NCBI GenBank assembly: GCA_965232895.1
Contig: OZ247430.1
Span: forward strand, 1,426,001 to 1,490,000
From: Bin87 sp965232895
GTDB taxonomy: Bacteria > Chloroflexota > Dehalococcoidia > Lucifugimonadales > UBA3495
Length of the DNA: 64,000 bases
Direction: 5' to 3'
Of the stretch, positions 25,257-33,552 are shown piece after piece. Below the pieces are notes generated by a model. That model did not search any database and was not told the DNA's origin. It worked only from the letters and a program-made list of their open reading frames with translations. The number at the start of each line of letters is the position of its first letter. Position 1 is the first letter of the stretch. The position numbers and the translations under genes were made by a program.

Positions 25257-26450
25257 ATGCCATCTGCAATCAGATCAGTGACTACGCAACAACTCGACGC
25301 CCGCGAAACCCCGTCCGCCGCCGATCTGATGCGCCGGGCGTCGGCGATGCTGCCGACCCTGAAGGAACGCGCGGCTCACACCGAGGAGTTGCGGCGGCTG
25401 CCCGAAGAAACCGTAGCCGACCTGCTGGCGTCGGGCCTGTATCGCATCGGAGCGCCGATACGCTACGGCGGCCTGGACATTGACTACGCGTTGGCCCTGG
25501 ACGTGGCCGCTGAGCTGGGACGGGCGTGTCCGGCCACGGCGTGGTGCTACGGGCTATGGGCGGCGCACGCATGGCTGGCGGGATACTGGCCGGAGCCGGC
25601 GCAGGAGGAGGTGTTCGGGTCGGACCCGGACGCGCTGTGCTCCAGCTCGCTGAGCGTGGGCCGGTCCACCTGCACGCCCGTGGACGGCGGGTATCGTCTG
25701 ACCGGAAGGTGGGAATTCTCCAGCGGATGCGACGCGGCCAGCTGGCTGATGCTGGGTGTGCCGGAAATAGGGGAGCGGAACTGGGCGCTGGTTCCGCGCG
25801 GCGACTGCGAGATCGTGGATACCTGGTTTGTGTCCGGACTACGCGGAAGCGGGAGCAAGGACATCGTGGTTGCGGACATCTTCGTGCCGTCTCACCGCAT
25901 CCTTGACGTGACCACGGCGGGCGACGGCGACTGGAGTGCCTGGGAACTGCACCGGCAGAGCCGGTACCGTCTGCCGATACCCGTGCTGTTGGGGTGGGAC
26001 CTGGTGGCCCCGATGCTGGGCATCGCCCAGGGCATGCTGGACGAGTTCATCGCCAAGACGGCCGGAACCGCCGGCGCGGCCAAGTCGGCGGACGCTCCGG
26101 CGGTGCACATTCGAGTGTCCCAGGCCGCCGCGGAGATTGACGCCGGCAGAGCCCTGATGGATCACGACGTGCGCGAGGCGCTGAACCGGGCGGAAGCGGG
26201 CGAAGGCTTCAATACCCTGGATCGGGCTCGGTACCGGCGGGACAAGGCCTATGTGACCCAGATCTGCCTGCAGGCGGTGAACCGGATCTTTGACATCAGC
26301 GGCGGACACGGGCTTTTCGAGTCCGATCCGTTGCAGCGTTTCCACCGGGATGCCCACGCCGCGGCCCACCGGGACACGCTGATCATGGACCTGGGCGGGC
26401 AGGAATACGCGCGGGCGCTCCTGGGGCTGGACGCCACGGGTAGAATTTAG
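25257..26450 (+). CDS. Acyl-CoA dehydrogenase-fold flavin monooxygenase (HsaA/HpaH-like)
   Basis: 397 residues of the acyl-CoA dehydrogenase superfamily, closest to the oxygenase components of two-component flavin monooxygenases (HsaA, p-hydroxyphenylacetate hydroxylase C2). Evidence: the N-terminal helix bundle EELRRLPEETVADLLASGLYR, the beta-domain (GRWEFSSGCDAASWLMLG), WFVSGLRGSGSKDIVV, and the C-terminal SGGHGLFESDPLQRFHRDAHAAAHR typical of the Acyl-CoA_dh_2 domain. Start chosen at MPSAIRS because the upstream frame translates the family A repeat. No flavin reductase partner is adjacent. Substrate unknown. Confidence 0.8.
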   Translation: MPSAIRSVTTQQLDARETPSAADLMRRASAMLPTLKERAAHTEELRRLPEETVADLLASGLYRIGAPIRYGGLDIDYALALDVAAELGRACPATAWCYGLWAAHAWLAGYWPEPAQEEVFGSDPDALCSSSLSVGRSTCTPVDGGYRLTGRWEFSSGCDAASWLMLGVPEIGERNWALVPRGDCEIVDTWFVSGLRGSGSKDIVVADIFVPSHRILDVTTAGDGDWSAWELHRQSRYRLPIPVLLGWDLVAPMLGIAQGMLDEFIAKTAGTAGAAKSADAPAVHIRVSQAAAEIDAGRALMDHDVREALNRAEAGEGFNTLDRARYRRDKAYVTQICLQAVNRIFDISGGHGLFESDPLQRFHRDAHAAAHRDTLIMDLGGQEYARALLGLDATGRI

Positions 26451-26467
26451 CGTGTGCTGACCAGGAC

Positions 26468-26610
26468 GTGTTGACATTTTCCGTCATTCCGGCGAAAGCC
26501 GGAATCCATTGAGATTGAGCGCAGATACTCTCGTGATGCAGCGCTTGTCTGGAACACTGGATTCCGGCTCAGGGCCGGAATGACGGTATGGGGTTTCAAA
26601 ACGTCAACGC
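26468..26610. repeat. Family F palindromic element (F2)
   Basis: Outer arms GTGTTGACATTTT and AAAACGTCAACGC are an imperfect inverted repeat (11 of 13). Inside are the cores TCATTCCGGCGAAAGCCGGA and TGGATTCCGGCTCAGGGCCG. The element ends just before the start of the gamma-glutamyltransferase gene and may supply part of its leader. Confidence 0.7.
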
Positions 26611-26645
26611 AGCGGAACCAACCGAACCCAACTGGAGGAATCGAC

Positions 26646-28445
26646 ATGGCGATCCAGCAGAAGATGCACAATCTGGAACAGGGAGATGTAAACCTGCCCG
26701 ATTCGGGCCGGCCGGTAATCCGCTCCAACGAAGGCGTGATCTCGTCGGGGCACTACCTGACCTCGATGGCCGGGATGCGGATACTGCTGGCCGGGGGCAA
26801 CGCCTTCGACGCCATGGTGGCGGCCAGCCTGGCGGCGGCGGTGGTGGAGCCCATCGCGTCGTACTCCCTGGCGGCGGAAGGCGTCTTCATGCTTTACGAC
26901 TCGGACAGCGGCGATCTGCTGTCGCTGTCCGGGCAGGGCGGCGCGCCGTCTGCGGCTACGGCGGAGTTCTACCGCTCACGGGGACACGAGCGCATCCCGA
27001 CGGGCCCCGGAATGGACGCGCCGCTGTCGTTCACCCAGCCCGGCATCGTGGACGCCTTCATCAACATGCTGGAGCGGTACGGGACAATGTCTTTCGAGGA
27101 AGTGGCGGCGCCGGCCATCAGCTACGCCGAGGATGGCATCCCGCACTACGAGTACATGCTGGAGCGGCTGCGCTCACGGTCGGGCCAGGAGCAGTTCGAC
27201 AACTTCCCGCCAGGCGGTTGGGAGGTGTTTTACGAAAACCGCGAGGTGCCGGCTCCCGGGGCCATGATGCGGCAGCCGGGGCTGGCCAACACCCTGAAGA
27301 CCATGCGGGATGCGTCACAGGCAGCGTCAGGGTCGAGGTCGGACAGCCTTAAGGCGGCAAGGAACGCCTTTTACGAGGGGCCCATCGCCGAGCTGATCGT
27401 CGAGGAGTCGCGGAAAGTGGGCGGCATCCTTACCCTGGATGACCTGTCCGGGTACCACGCGCAATTCTGCGCGCCGGTGAGTACCACCTTCCACGGCTAC
27501 GAGGTCTGGGGTCAGGACTCCTGGACGCAGGGGCCGATGCTGATGCAGGCCCTGAACATCCTGGAGAACTTCGACCTCAAGGCGATGGGGCACAACAGCC
27601 CGGCCTACATCCACACGGTGGCCGAGGCGCTGAAGCTTTGCTTCGGCGACCGGGAGGCATTTTACGGCGACCCCGACTTTGCGACGGTGCCCATCGACGG
27701 TCTGCTGTCCAAGGAGTACGCGGCCGTCCGCGCCGAAGAAATCGACCCCGAGGGCGCGTATCCGGAGCAGCGGCCGGCCGGCGATCCCTGGCGCTTCTCC
27801 AAGAAGACCGGACGCACCGCTCCGCAGGTCATGGCCGCGGCCATCGGGCCCGACACCTCCGCGGACGATGGGACGACGCACGTATCGGCGCTGGACCGGC
27901 ACGGCAACCTGGTGTGCGGAACCATCAGCGGCGGGGCGTTCTCCAAGTCGGTTTTCTTCCCCGAACTGGGTTGCTGCCTGAGCACGCGCATTGAGATGTT
28001 CAACTGCGAGCCGGGCCACCCCAACGTGGTGGAACCCGGCAAGCGTCCGCGCACCACGCTCGTCAACTACATCGTGGCGAAGGACGGCAAGCCGGCGATG
28101 ACCGTGGGCTGCCCGGGCGGCGATAACCAGGTGCAGGGCAACCTGCAGCTGATCCTGAACTCGCTGGTGTTCGGCATGGACCCCCAGCAGGCCGTGGAAG
28201 CGCCCCGGTTCGCCACCTCCAGCAACGTGAACTCCTTCTACCCGCACGTGTACTACCCCGGCCAGTTGGACCTGGAGGACGGGTTCCCCGAATCCACGGA
28301 AGGCGCGCTGAAGGCGTTGGGTCACCAGATCCACCACACCGCCAACTGCGGGCTGGGCGCGACGGTGTCGGCGCGGGACGCGGAGACGGGTTCGATGAGC
28401 ACCGGGGCCGACCCGCGCCGAGCGTGCTACGCGCTGGCGCTGTAG
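26646..28445 (+). CDS. Gamma-glutamyltransferase family protein
   Basis: A 599-residue N-terminal-nucleophile hydrolase of the GGT family. It has the large-subunit N-terminus (GGNAFDAMVAASLAAAVVEP), and the autoprocessing site GTTHVSALD with nucleophile Thr410, followed by the small subunit (GNLVCGTISGGAFSK, later GCPGGDNQVQGNLQLILN). No signal peptide is visible, so it is probably cytoplasmic or a cephalosporin-acylase-like variant. Start follows GGAGG at MAIQQKM; an upstream frame runs into a repeat. It would hydrolyse or transfer gamma-glutamyl groups, but substrate is not shown. Confidence 0.9.
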   Translation: MAIQQKMHNLEQGDVNLPDSGRPVIRSNEGVISSGHYLTSMAGMRILLAGGNAFDAMVAASLAAAVVEPIASYSLAAEGVFMLYDSDSGDLLSLSGQGGAPSAATAEFYRSRGHERIPTGPGMDAPLSFTQPGIVDAFINMLERYGTMSFEEVAAPAISYAEDGIPHYEYMLERLRSRSGQEQFDNFPPGGWEVFYENREVPAPGAMMRQPGLANTLKTMRDASQAASGSRSDSLKAARNAFYEGPIAELIVEESRKVGGILTLDDLSGYHAQFCAPVSTTFHGYEVWGQDSWTQGPMLMQALNILENFDLKAMGHNSPAYIHTVAEALKLCFGDREAFYGDPDFATVPIDGLLSKEYAAVRAEEIDPEGAYPEQRPAGDPWRFSKKTGRTAPQVMAAAIGPDTSADDGTTHVSALDRHGNLVCGTISGGAFSKSVFFPELGCCLSTRIEMFNCEPGHPNVVEPGKRPRTTLVNYIVAKDGKPAMTVGCPGGDNQVQGNLQLILNSLVFGMDPQQAVEAPRFATSSNVNSFYPHVYYPGQLDLEDGFPESTEGALKALGHQIHHTANCGLGATVSARDAETGSMSTGADPRRACYALAL

Positions 28446-28486
28446 GAGCCGTTCCGACCCCAAGAGATTGCTTCCGGGACTGGCAA

Positions 28487-29458
28487 TCAGTCCCGGAAGT
28501 CGCTTTCGTAAAGCTGCCGCAGCCGCTCCAGGTGTTCCGGCGGTATCGGCGGCAGGTCGATGCAGGCGGCGGTTTCCTCCGCCTCGGCCCGGTTCTTCAC
28601 GCCGGGAACGGTGGTGTGGATATCCGCGTTCATCAGGCAAAAAACCATGGCCGCCTGGGACATATTCCGGATGGGGCCGTCCAGCAGGAACCCGAGCTTC
28701 TGTACGCTGGCCAAGTCCTTTTGCATCAGGGCGTCGCCGGGCCGGGGCGCCCGGTCCAGGGCGTCCGTCAGCGCGCCGGCGGCGTGGGAGCGGATGCCGA
28801 TGACGCCCATGTCGAGGCTGCGCGCCAGCGGGATGATCTGTCCGTTGTCGTGCTGGCTGAAGCCGGGTGGAGGCGGCTCCATGGCGGTGAGATTGAGCAG
28901 GTTGTAGTAGGCCAGCACCGTGTCATACTCATTGGCCTCCAGGATGCGGCGCATGGTGGGCACGTGGTGGTCCATGGCGGACAGGCCGATGAACCGGGTT
29001 TTGCCCGCCTGCTGCACGCTGCGGTAGGCGTCGAGCGCCGGGCCGAGCACGTCGTCGGCCGACAGCGAGTCGGTGACCTCGCCGCGATGCTCCGTGAACC
29101 GGTTATGCACGTGGAGCACGTCCACGGAGTCCCGGCGCAATCTGCGCAGGCTGATGTCCACCGAGCGCTGCACCGCGCCGGCGACGTCGTCCATCTCGTC
29201 GGCGCGGAGGCGGACCTTGGTGGCGACCACCACCGGTTCGGAACGGCCCGCCAGCGCCTTGCCCAGGGCCTCCTCCGCCTTGCCGTCGCCGTAGGACGGG
29301 GCGACATCAAAGAAGGTGATACCGAGGTCCAGCGCCCGGTGCACGGCGGCGATGGCCTCCTGCTCGTCGGTGGCTCCCCAGACCTGGCCGATGCCGCCGC
29401 CGCCGAAACCGGCCCGGGACACGGTGAGGCCGGTGCGGCCAAGTTGTGCGTATTGCAT
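28487..29458 (-). CDS. Aldo/keto reductase family protein
   Basis: 323 residues of the AKR fold. N-terminus MQYAQLGRTGLTVSRAGFGGGGIG is typical; catalytic-tetrad segments include ITFFDVAPSYGDGKAEEALGKAL (Asp and Tyr), VVATKVRL (Lys) and, at about residues 115-122, the segment VDVLHVHN with the His. The C-terminus carries TVPGVKN for cofactor binding. NADPH-dependent reduction of an aldehyde or ketone, or dehydrogenation of a sugar, is expected. It faces the GGT gene across 41 bp (convergent). Confidence 0.9.
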   Translation of the reverse strand: MQYAQLGRTGLTVSRAGFGGGGIGQVWGATDEQEAIAAVHRALDLGITFFDVAPSYGDGKAEEALGKALAGRSEPVVVATKVRLRADEMDDVAGAVQRSVDISLRRLRRDSVDVLHVHNRFTEHRGEVTDSLSADDVLGPALDAYRSVQQAGKTRFIGLSAMDHHVPTMRRILEANEYDTVLAYYNLLNLTAMEPPPPGFSQHDNGQIIPLARSLDMGVIGIRSHAAGALTDALDRAPRPGDALMQKDLASVQKLGFLLDGPIRNMSQAAMVFCLMNADIHTTVPGVKNRAEAEETAACIDLPPIPPEHLERLRQLYESDFRD

Positions 29459-29493
29459 GGCTAATCCTTGTCGGAAATTTACAACTTCGTATC

Positions 29494-29595
29494 GTCATTC
29501 CGGCCTTGAGCCGGAATCCGGAAAGTCCGAGCGCGGTTAATTCGAGTGGGTTGCACTTGCCTGGGACAGTGGATTCCGGCTTTCGCCGGAATGAC
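29494..29595. repeat. Paired GTCATTCC palindromic cores without clear outer arms
   Basis: Two palindromes, TCATTCCGGCCTTGAGCCGG and GGATTCCGGCTTTCGCCGGA, about 60 bp apart in the usual inverted arrangement. This copy has no obvious outer terminal repeat, unlike families A, E and F. It separates the aldo/keto reductase and VOC genes. Confidence 0.7.
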
Positions 29596-29613
29596 GGATA
29601 AACGCCAACACGC

Positions 29614-30021
29614 TTAGCTGTGCTCACCCTCGGCCAGCTGGAAGTAGATGCCGTGGGAGCTGGCCGGCTCGATGCTGGCGGTCAGGTAGCCGAAGGGGCT
29701 TGCGGACGGGCCGTCGCCGCGCATATCGTTGCCGTTGGCCTGCAGGTCGTTGAACAGCTGGCCGATCCCGTCCACGCCCCAGGCCACGTGCATGACGCCG
29801 GGGCCGGTGGCCTGGAGTTGGCGGGCCATGGGCGTGTCGTCCCGCAGGGGCTCGAAGAAGTCCACCAGCGTCTCGCCGATCTGGTAGAGAATGGACTTGA
29901 AGCCGCGCTCGGTGAATTCGTCCTTGCGGATGGGAGTAAGGGAGAAGTTGCGTTCGATGTAGGCGGCCATGTCGTCCACGTTTTCCACGACATAGGTTAC
30001 GTGATGCACTTTGTTCAGCAT
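29614..30021 (-). CDS. VOC (glyoxalase/bleomycin resistance) family protein
   Basis: A 135-residue protein with two beta-alpha-beta-beta-beta modules: KVHHVTYVVENVDDMAAYIERNFSL in the first half and VMHVAWGVDGIGQLFNDLQANG in the second, with His and Glu positions (H7, H-V in VMHV, E near the end of SIEPASSHGIYFQLAEGE) that fit the metal site of VOC enzymes. Substrate unknown. It is monocistronic. Confidence 0.82.
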   Translation of the reverse strand: MLNKVHHVTYVVENVDDMAAYIERNFSLTPIRKDEFTERGFKSILYQIGETLVDFFEPLRDDTPMARQLQATGPGVMHVAWGVDGIGQLFNDLQANGNDMRGDGPSASPFGYLTASIEPASSHGIYFQLAEGEHS

Positions 30022-30115
30022 GATCGGCCTCCGCGCGTTTAGATTTGGGGGCTGTTAGACTTGATCGCAGCCTATTGGTTTTCAAGCCGGCATTCAACCC
30101 CGGCAAGCCAACGAA

Positions 30116-30240
30116 AAGATGCGATTGCGAGCGCAGCGCGGCAATCTCGTTGGGGCAGCAATCATCTTCGGCATCCTGTTCATCCTGTGCATCGATGTAG
30201 AAATTCTCCAGTTTCCGTGGAAGCGGGTACGCGTGAGTGA
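30116..30240. repeat. Truncated hybrid of family C and family D repeats
   Basis: The left part (30118-30160) matches the family C core, GCGAGCGCAGCGCGGCAATC, and the right part (30170-30240) matches a family D end, with CATCGATGTAGAAATT and then GGGTACGCGTGA. It is the leader of the MetX-like gene that starts at 30253, so recombination or decay has fused two elements here. Confidence 0.6.
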
Positions 30241-30252
30241 CGAGGCGACTAT

Positions 30253-31266
30253 ATGAGCGACTACAAGATTTTTGAACTGGGCGACGTTGACCTGCAGTGC
30301 GGCCTGCGCCTGCGGGGAGCGCAACTGGCGTACCAGACCTATGGCGAGCTGAACGCCCGCAGAGACAACGTCATCGTGTTTCCGACCTTCTTCGGGTCGC
30401 AGCACCCGTCCAACGAGCCGATGATCGGCCCGGGCATGGCGCTGGACCCGGCGCGGTACTTCATCATCATTCCGAACCTGTTCGGCAACGGGCTGTCGTC
30501 GTCTCCGAGCAACACGCCGGCCCCATACGACAGAGCCAGGTTTCCCCGGGTCACCTATTACGACAACATCGGGTTCCAGCGCCGGCTGGTCACCGAGCAG
30601 TTCGGCATCGAGCGAATCGCATTGGTGTGCGGGTTCTCCATGGGGGCGCAGCAGACCTTCCACTGGGGCGCGCTGTATCCCGATATGGTGGAGCGGATCG
30701 CGCCGTGGTGCGGGTCGGCCAAAACGGCGCGGCACAACTTCGTTTTCCTGGAGGGAGTGAAGGCGGCCCTGTGCGCCGACGAGGCGTGGAACAACGGCTG
30801 GTATGACACGCCGCCGGCCAAGGGCTTGAGAGCCATGGCCAGGGTGTACGCGGGATGGGCGCCGTCGCAGGCGTTCTACCGGGAGAAGGTGTACCTGGAC
30901 ATCGGGCACTCCTCGTTGGAAGACTACCTGATCACGTCCTGGGAAGGGCGGTACCTGCAGCAGGACGCCAACAACATCCTGGCCATGGTTGCCACCTGGC
31001 AGGCCGGCGACATCAGCGACAACGCGCTTTACGGCGGGGACTTCGCCAAGGCGCTGGCGTCGATCAAAGCCAGGGCGTTCGTGATGCCGTCGCGCACGGA
31101 CCAGTACTTCCCGCCGGAAGACAACGAGATCGAGGTGTCGATGATGCCCAACGCCGAGTTGCGTGTCATCGAGACCATCTGGGGTCACACCGGCGGCGGC
31201 CCGGGCCGCAACCCGGCGGATACGGCGTTCATCGACGCGCAGTTGAAAGAACTGCTGGCGAGCTGA
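30253..31266 (+). CDS. Alpha/beta-fold hydrolase, homoserine O-acetyltransferase (MetX)-like
   Basis: 337 residues with the MetX-type alpha/beta hydrolase layout: YQTYGELNARRDNVIVFPTFFG, the nucleophile elbow GFSMGAQ (Ser129), an acidic residue in SRTDQYFPPED and the catalytic His in IWGHTGGGPG. The insert between the elbow and the C-terminal strands is the MetX-like lid. It differs from true MetX in lacking the usual HALTG opening, and no other methionine gene is nearby, so it could be a hydrolase or acyltransferase of other specificity. Start has GAGGCG nine bases upstream. Confidence 0.8.
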   Translation: MSDYKIFELGDVDLQCGLRLRGAQLAYQTYGELNARRDNVIVFPTFFGSQHPSNEPMIGPGMALDPARYFIIIPNLFGNGLSSSPSNTPAPYDRARFPRVTYYDNIGFQRRLVTEQFGIERIALVCGFSMGAQQTFHWGALYPDMVERIAPWCGSAKTARHNFVFLEGVKAALCADEAWNNGWYDTPPAKGLRAMARVYAGWAPSQAFYREKVYLDIGHSSLEDYLITSWEGRYLQQDANNILAMVATWQAGDISDNALYGGDFAKALASIKARAFVMPSRTDQYFPPEDNEIEVSMMPNAELRVIETIWGHTGGGPGRNPADTAFIDAQLKELLAS

Positions 31267-31286
31267 CGGCGTCCGGGTCAGGGATA

Positions 31287-32093
31287 ATGGCAGCATCGGA
31301 CGCGCACGACGGGTGGTGGGCCGATTTCTTTTCCGGCCTGTGCCTGGAATACGTGCGGCGCGCCCGTGACGAGGAGCAGACCCAGGCGGAGCTGGGTTTC
31401 ATCCACGAGTCGCTGGGTTTGCCGACGCGATCCCGCGTGCTCGACGTGCCCTGCGGCAGCGGCCGTCTCGCGTTGGAGTTGGCCGACTGGCATTACCGCG
31501 TCACCGCCATCGACCGGAGTGACGAGTTGATCGCGGCGGCGCGGCGCGAGTCGGCCCAACGCGGGTTGGAACTGGACCTGCGGCAGGGAGACATGCGGCG
31601 CCTGCCCGAGGACGGCAGCTTCGACGGCGCAGTGTGCTTCTGGAACAGCTTCGGCTACTTTGACGACGCGGGCAACCTGGAGTTTCTGCGGGCGGTGTCC
31701 CGAAGCCTGAAGTCGGGTGGCCGGCTGGCCCTGGATACGCCTCTAATGGAAACGTTGCTGCTGGACGCGGTACAGGAACCCCGGGTGTGGGAACCGGCGG
31801 GCGAACTGCTGGCTCTCGAGGAGCGGGTTTACCACCACGCCAGCGGCCGGCTGAATTCGACCTGGACTTTCATTCGCGATGGGCGGCGTGAAGTCCGCGA
31901 CATGTCGATCCGGCTGTACACCTACCGTGAGCTTATGGCGATGCTGGAGCAGGCCGGGTTTGGAGATCACCAGGCGTACGGCGACCTGGAGTTCACGCCC
32001 TTTGAGATCGGCGCCCCGTGGCTGTACCTGGTCACCTCGAAGGTGGGTGAACCAGCGGACCACGCAATGGACGAAAAGAGTAGGGGCGAATGA
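31287..32093 (+). CDS. SAM-dependent methyltransferase with C-terminus formed by an IS end
   Basis: 268 residues, class I methyltransferase: motif I VLDVPCGSGRLALELA, the acidic post-I residue in VTAIDRSDELI, motif III/IV DGAVCFWNSFGYFDD. It starts 21 bp after the MetX-like gene and is likely cotranscribed. The last residues, SRGE and the stop TGA, are encoded by the left terminal inverted repeat of the IS element beginning at 32081, so the original C-terminus was probably longer or different. Substrate unknown. Confidence 0.82.
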   Translation: MAASDAHDGWWADFFSGLCLEYVRRARDEEQTQAELGFIHESLGLPTRSRVLDVPCGSGRLALELADWHYRVTAIDRSDELIAAARRESAQRGLELDLRQGDMRRLPEDGSFDGAVCFWNSFGYFDDAGNLEFLRAVSRSLKSGGRLALDTPLMETLLLDAVQEPRVWEPAGELLALEERVYHHASGRLNSTWTFIRDGRREVRDMSIRLYTYRELMAMLEQAGFGDHQAYGDLEFTPFEIGAPWLYLVTSKVGEPADHAMDEKSRGE

Positions 32094-33530
32094 TTATTCG
32101 CCCCATAGGCATCAAGTTAAGGGAAGCTGCCGGTAAGATGGTGATTGCATTCCAATCAATCGCCACCGGAGCTTCCCATGAGCAGTGTACCAGAAGTTGC
32201 CCAGGCCATGAGCCGGGTTCTCACCGGAGTGGCCCAGCAGGCCGCCGCCGAGACGGGGCTGGTGCAACGGCGTTCCAAACTCACCGGTCCCGGCTTGGTG
32301 CAGACCCTGGTTTTCGGTTGGCTGGCCGACCCGGACGCCAGCCTCAGTTCGCTGACCCAGATGGCGGCCACGCTGGGGGTGACCATCAGTCCCCAGGGCC
32401 TGTTCCAGCGGTTCACGCCCCAAGGGGCGGAATGTCTGTACCGAGTTTTGCAAGAGGCTTTGGGTCAAGTTATTGACGCCGAACCGGTGGCGATTCCGCT
32501 ACTGCGGCGCTTCACCGCCGTGTTGATCCAGGACAGCTCGGTCATCATGCTGCCCGACGGACTGAGCGAGGTCTGGGCCGGTTGCGGCGGCAGCGGTTCC
32601 TATGGACAGTCAGCCCTGAAACTACAGGTCCGGCTGGATTTGACCACTGGACTGATGCTGGGGCCTTTTCTGACTGATGGGCGAACCCCGGACAGCAATT
32701 CTGCGGTGCAGACGGCGCCGGTCCCAGCTGGCGCGCTGCGCATTGCCGACTTGGGGTATTACCGACTGGATACCTTCCGGGAATTGGCGGCGCAAGGGGG
32801 CTATTTCCTGTCTCGGTACAAAGCCGGAACCAAACTCTACCGGCATGATGGCGCGGAACTGGACCTGCGGAAGCTGCTGTCCACTCCGTCGGCAACCGGC
32901 ATTGACCGGCCGGTATTGCTGGGGCGCGCCCACCGCTTGCCTGTCCGCCTGCTGGCCGTCAAAGCGCCCCCAGAAGTGAGCGCCCAGCGGCGGCGGCAAC
33001 TCAAAGACCACGCCCGCAAGAAAGGTCAGCAGCCCAGCAAAACCCGGTTGGCCTTATGCGACTGGACCATCTACGTTACCAACGCGCTCCCATCCCAGAT
33101 CAGCCGAGATGAGGCAATGGTATTGGCGCGGGCGCGCTGGCAGATTGAACTGCTTTTCAAACTGTGGAAGCAACACGGAGGCATTGACCGCTGGCGCTCC
33201 GCCAATCCCTGGCGGATCCTCTGTGAGGTCTATGCCAAACTGACCGCCATGGTCATCCTGCACTGGACTTTGCTGACTGCGGTCTGGATGTACCCGGACC
33301 GAAGCCTGGTCAAGGCCGCCGCCGCCGTCCGTCGCTACGCCGTAATGCTGGCTACTGCCATGACCGGACTACTTACGGCAACCATGGTCATCGAGCAGAT
33401 TGGCTTATGCCTGCGCGCCGGGTGTAAAATCCAGCGGCGTCGTCAACGCCCCGGGTCATATCAACTACTACTCGCCCTAACCGACGACGCTTAACTTGAT
33501 GCCTATGGGGCGAATAACCATTCGCCCCTA
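32081..33530 (+). mobile_element. IS4-family insertion sequence, complete, 1450 bp
   Basis: The element has 41-bp terminal inverted repeats, 32081-32121 and 33490-33530, that match at 40 of 41 positions. Each end begins TAGGGGCGAATG and ends CATCAAGTTAAG. Each repeat contains its own smaller palindrome (GGGGCGAAT...ATTCGCCCC). One transposase gene (32178-33494) fills the interior. I see no flanking target-site duplication. The intact gene and near-identical ends suggest recent activity. Confidence 0.88.
32178..33494 (+). CDS. IS4-family DDE transposase
   Basis: 438 residues, uninterrupted. The DDE triad is readable: first Asp in AVLIQDSSVIMLPD, second in ALRIADLGYYRLDTF, and the Glu in RWQIELLFKLWKQHGGID, with the R-x3-E-x6-K spacing of IS4-family proteins (the Y of the usual Y-x2-R-x3-E-x6-K motif is absent). 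It cuts and joins the 41-bp ends of its IS. Start at MSSVPEVAQ (ATG); an earlier TTG is in frame. Full length, so likely functional. Confidence 0.92.
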   Translation: MSSVPEVAQAMSRVLTGVAQQAAAETGLVQRRSKLTGPGLVQTLVFGWLADPDASLSSLTQMAATLGVTISPQGLFQRFTPQGAECLYRVLQEALGQVIDAEPVAIPLLRRFTAVLIQDSSVIMLPDGLSEVWAGCGGSGSYGQSALKLQVRLDLTTGLMLGPFLTDGRTPDSNSAVQTAPVPAGALRIADLGYYRLDTFRELAAQGGYFLSRYKAGTKLYRHDGAELDLRKLLSTPSATGIDRPVLLGRAHRLPVRLLAVKAPPEVSAQRRRQLKDHARKKGQQPSKTRLALCDWTIYVTNALPSQISRDEAMVLARARWQIELLFKLWKQHGGIDRWRSANPWRILCEVYAKLTAMVILHWTLLTAVWMYPDRSLVKAAAAVRRYAVMLATAMTGLLTATMVIEQIGLCLRAGCKIQRRRQRPGSYQLLLALTDDA

Positions 33531-33552
33531 CCGTTGGTGGATTCGCAGGTTT

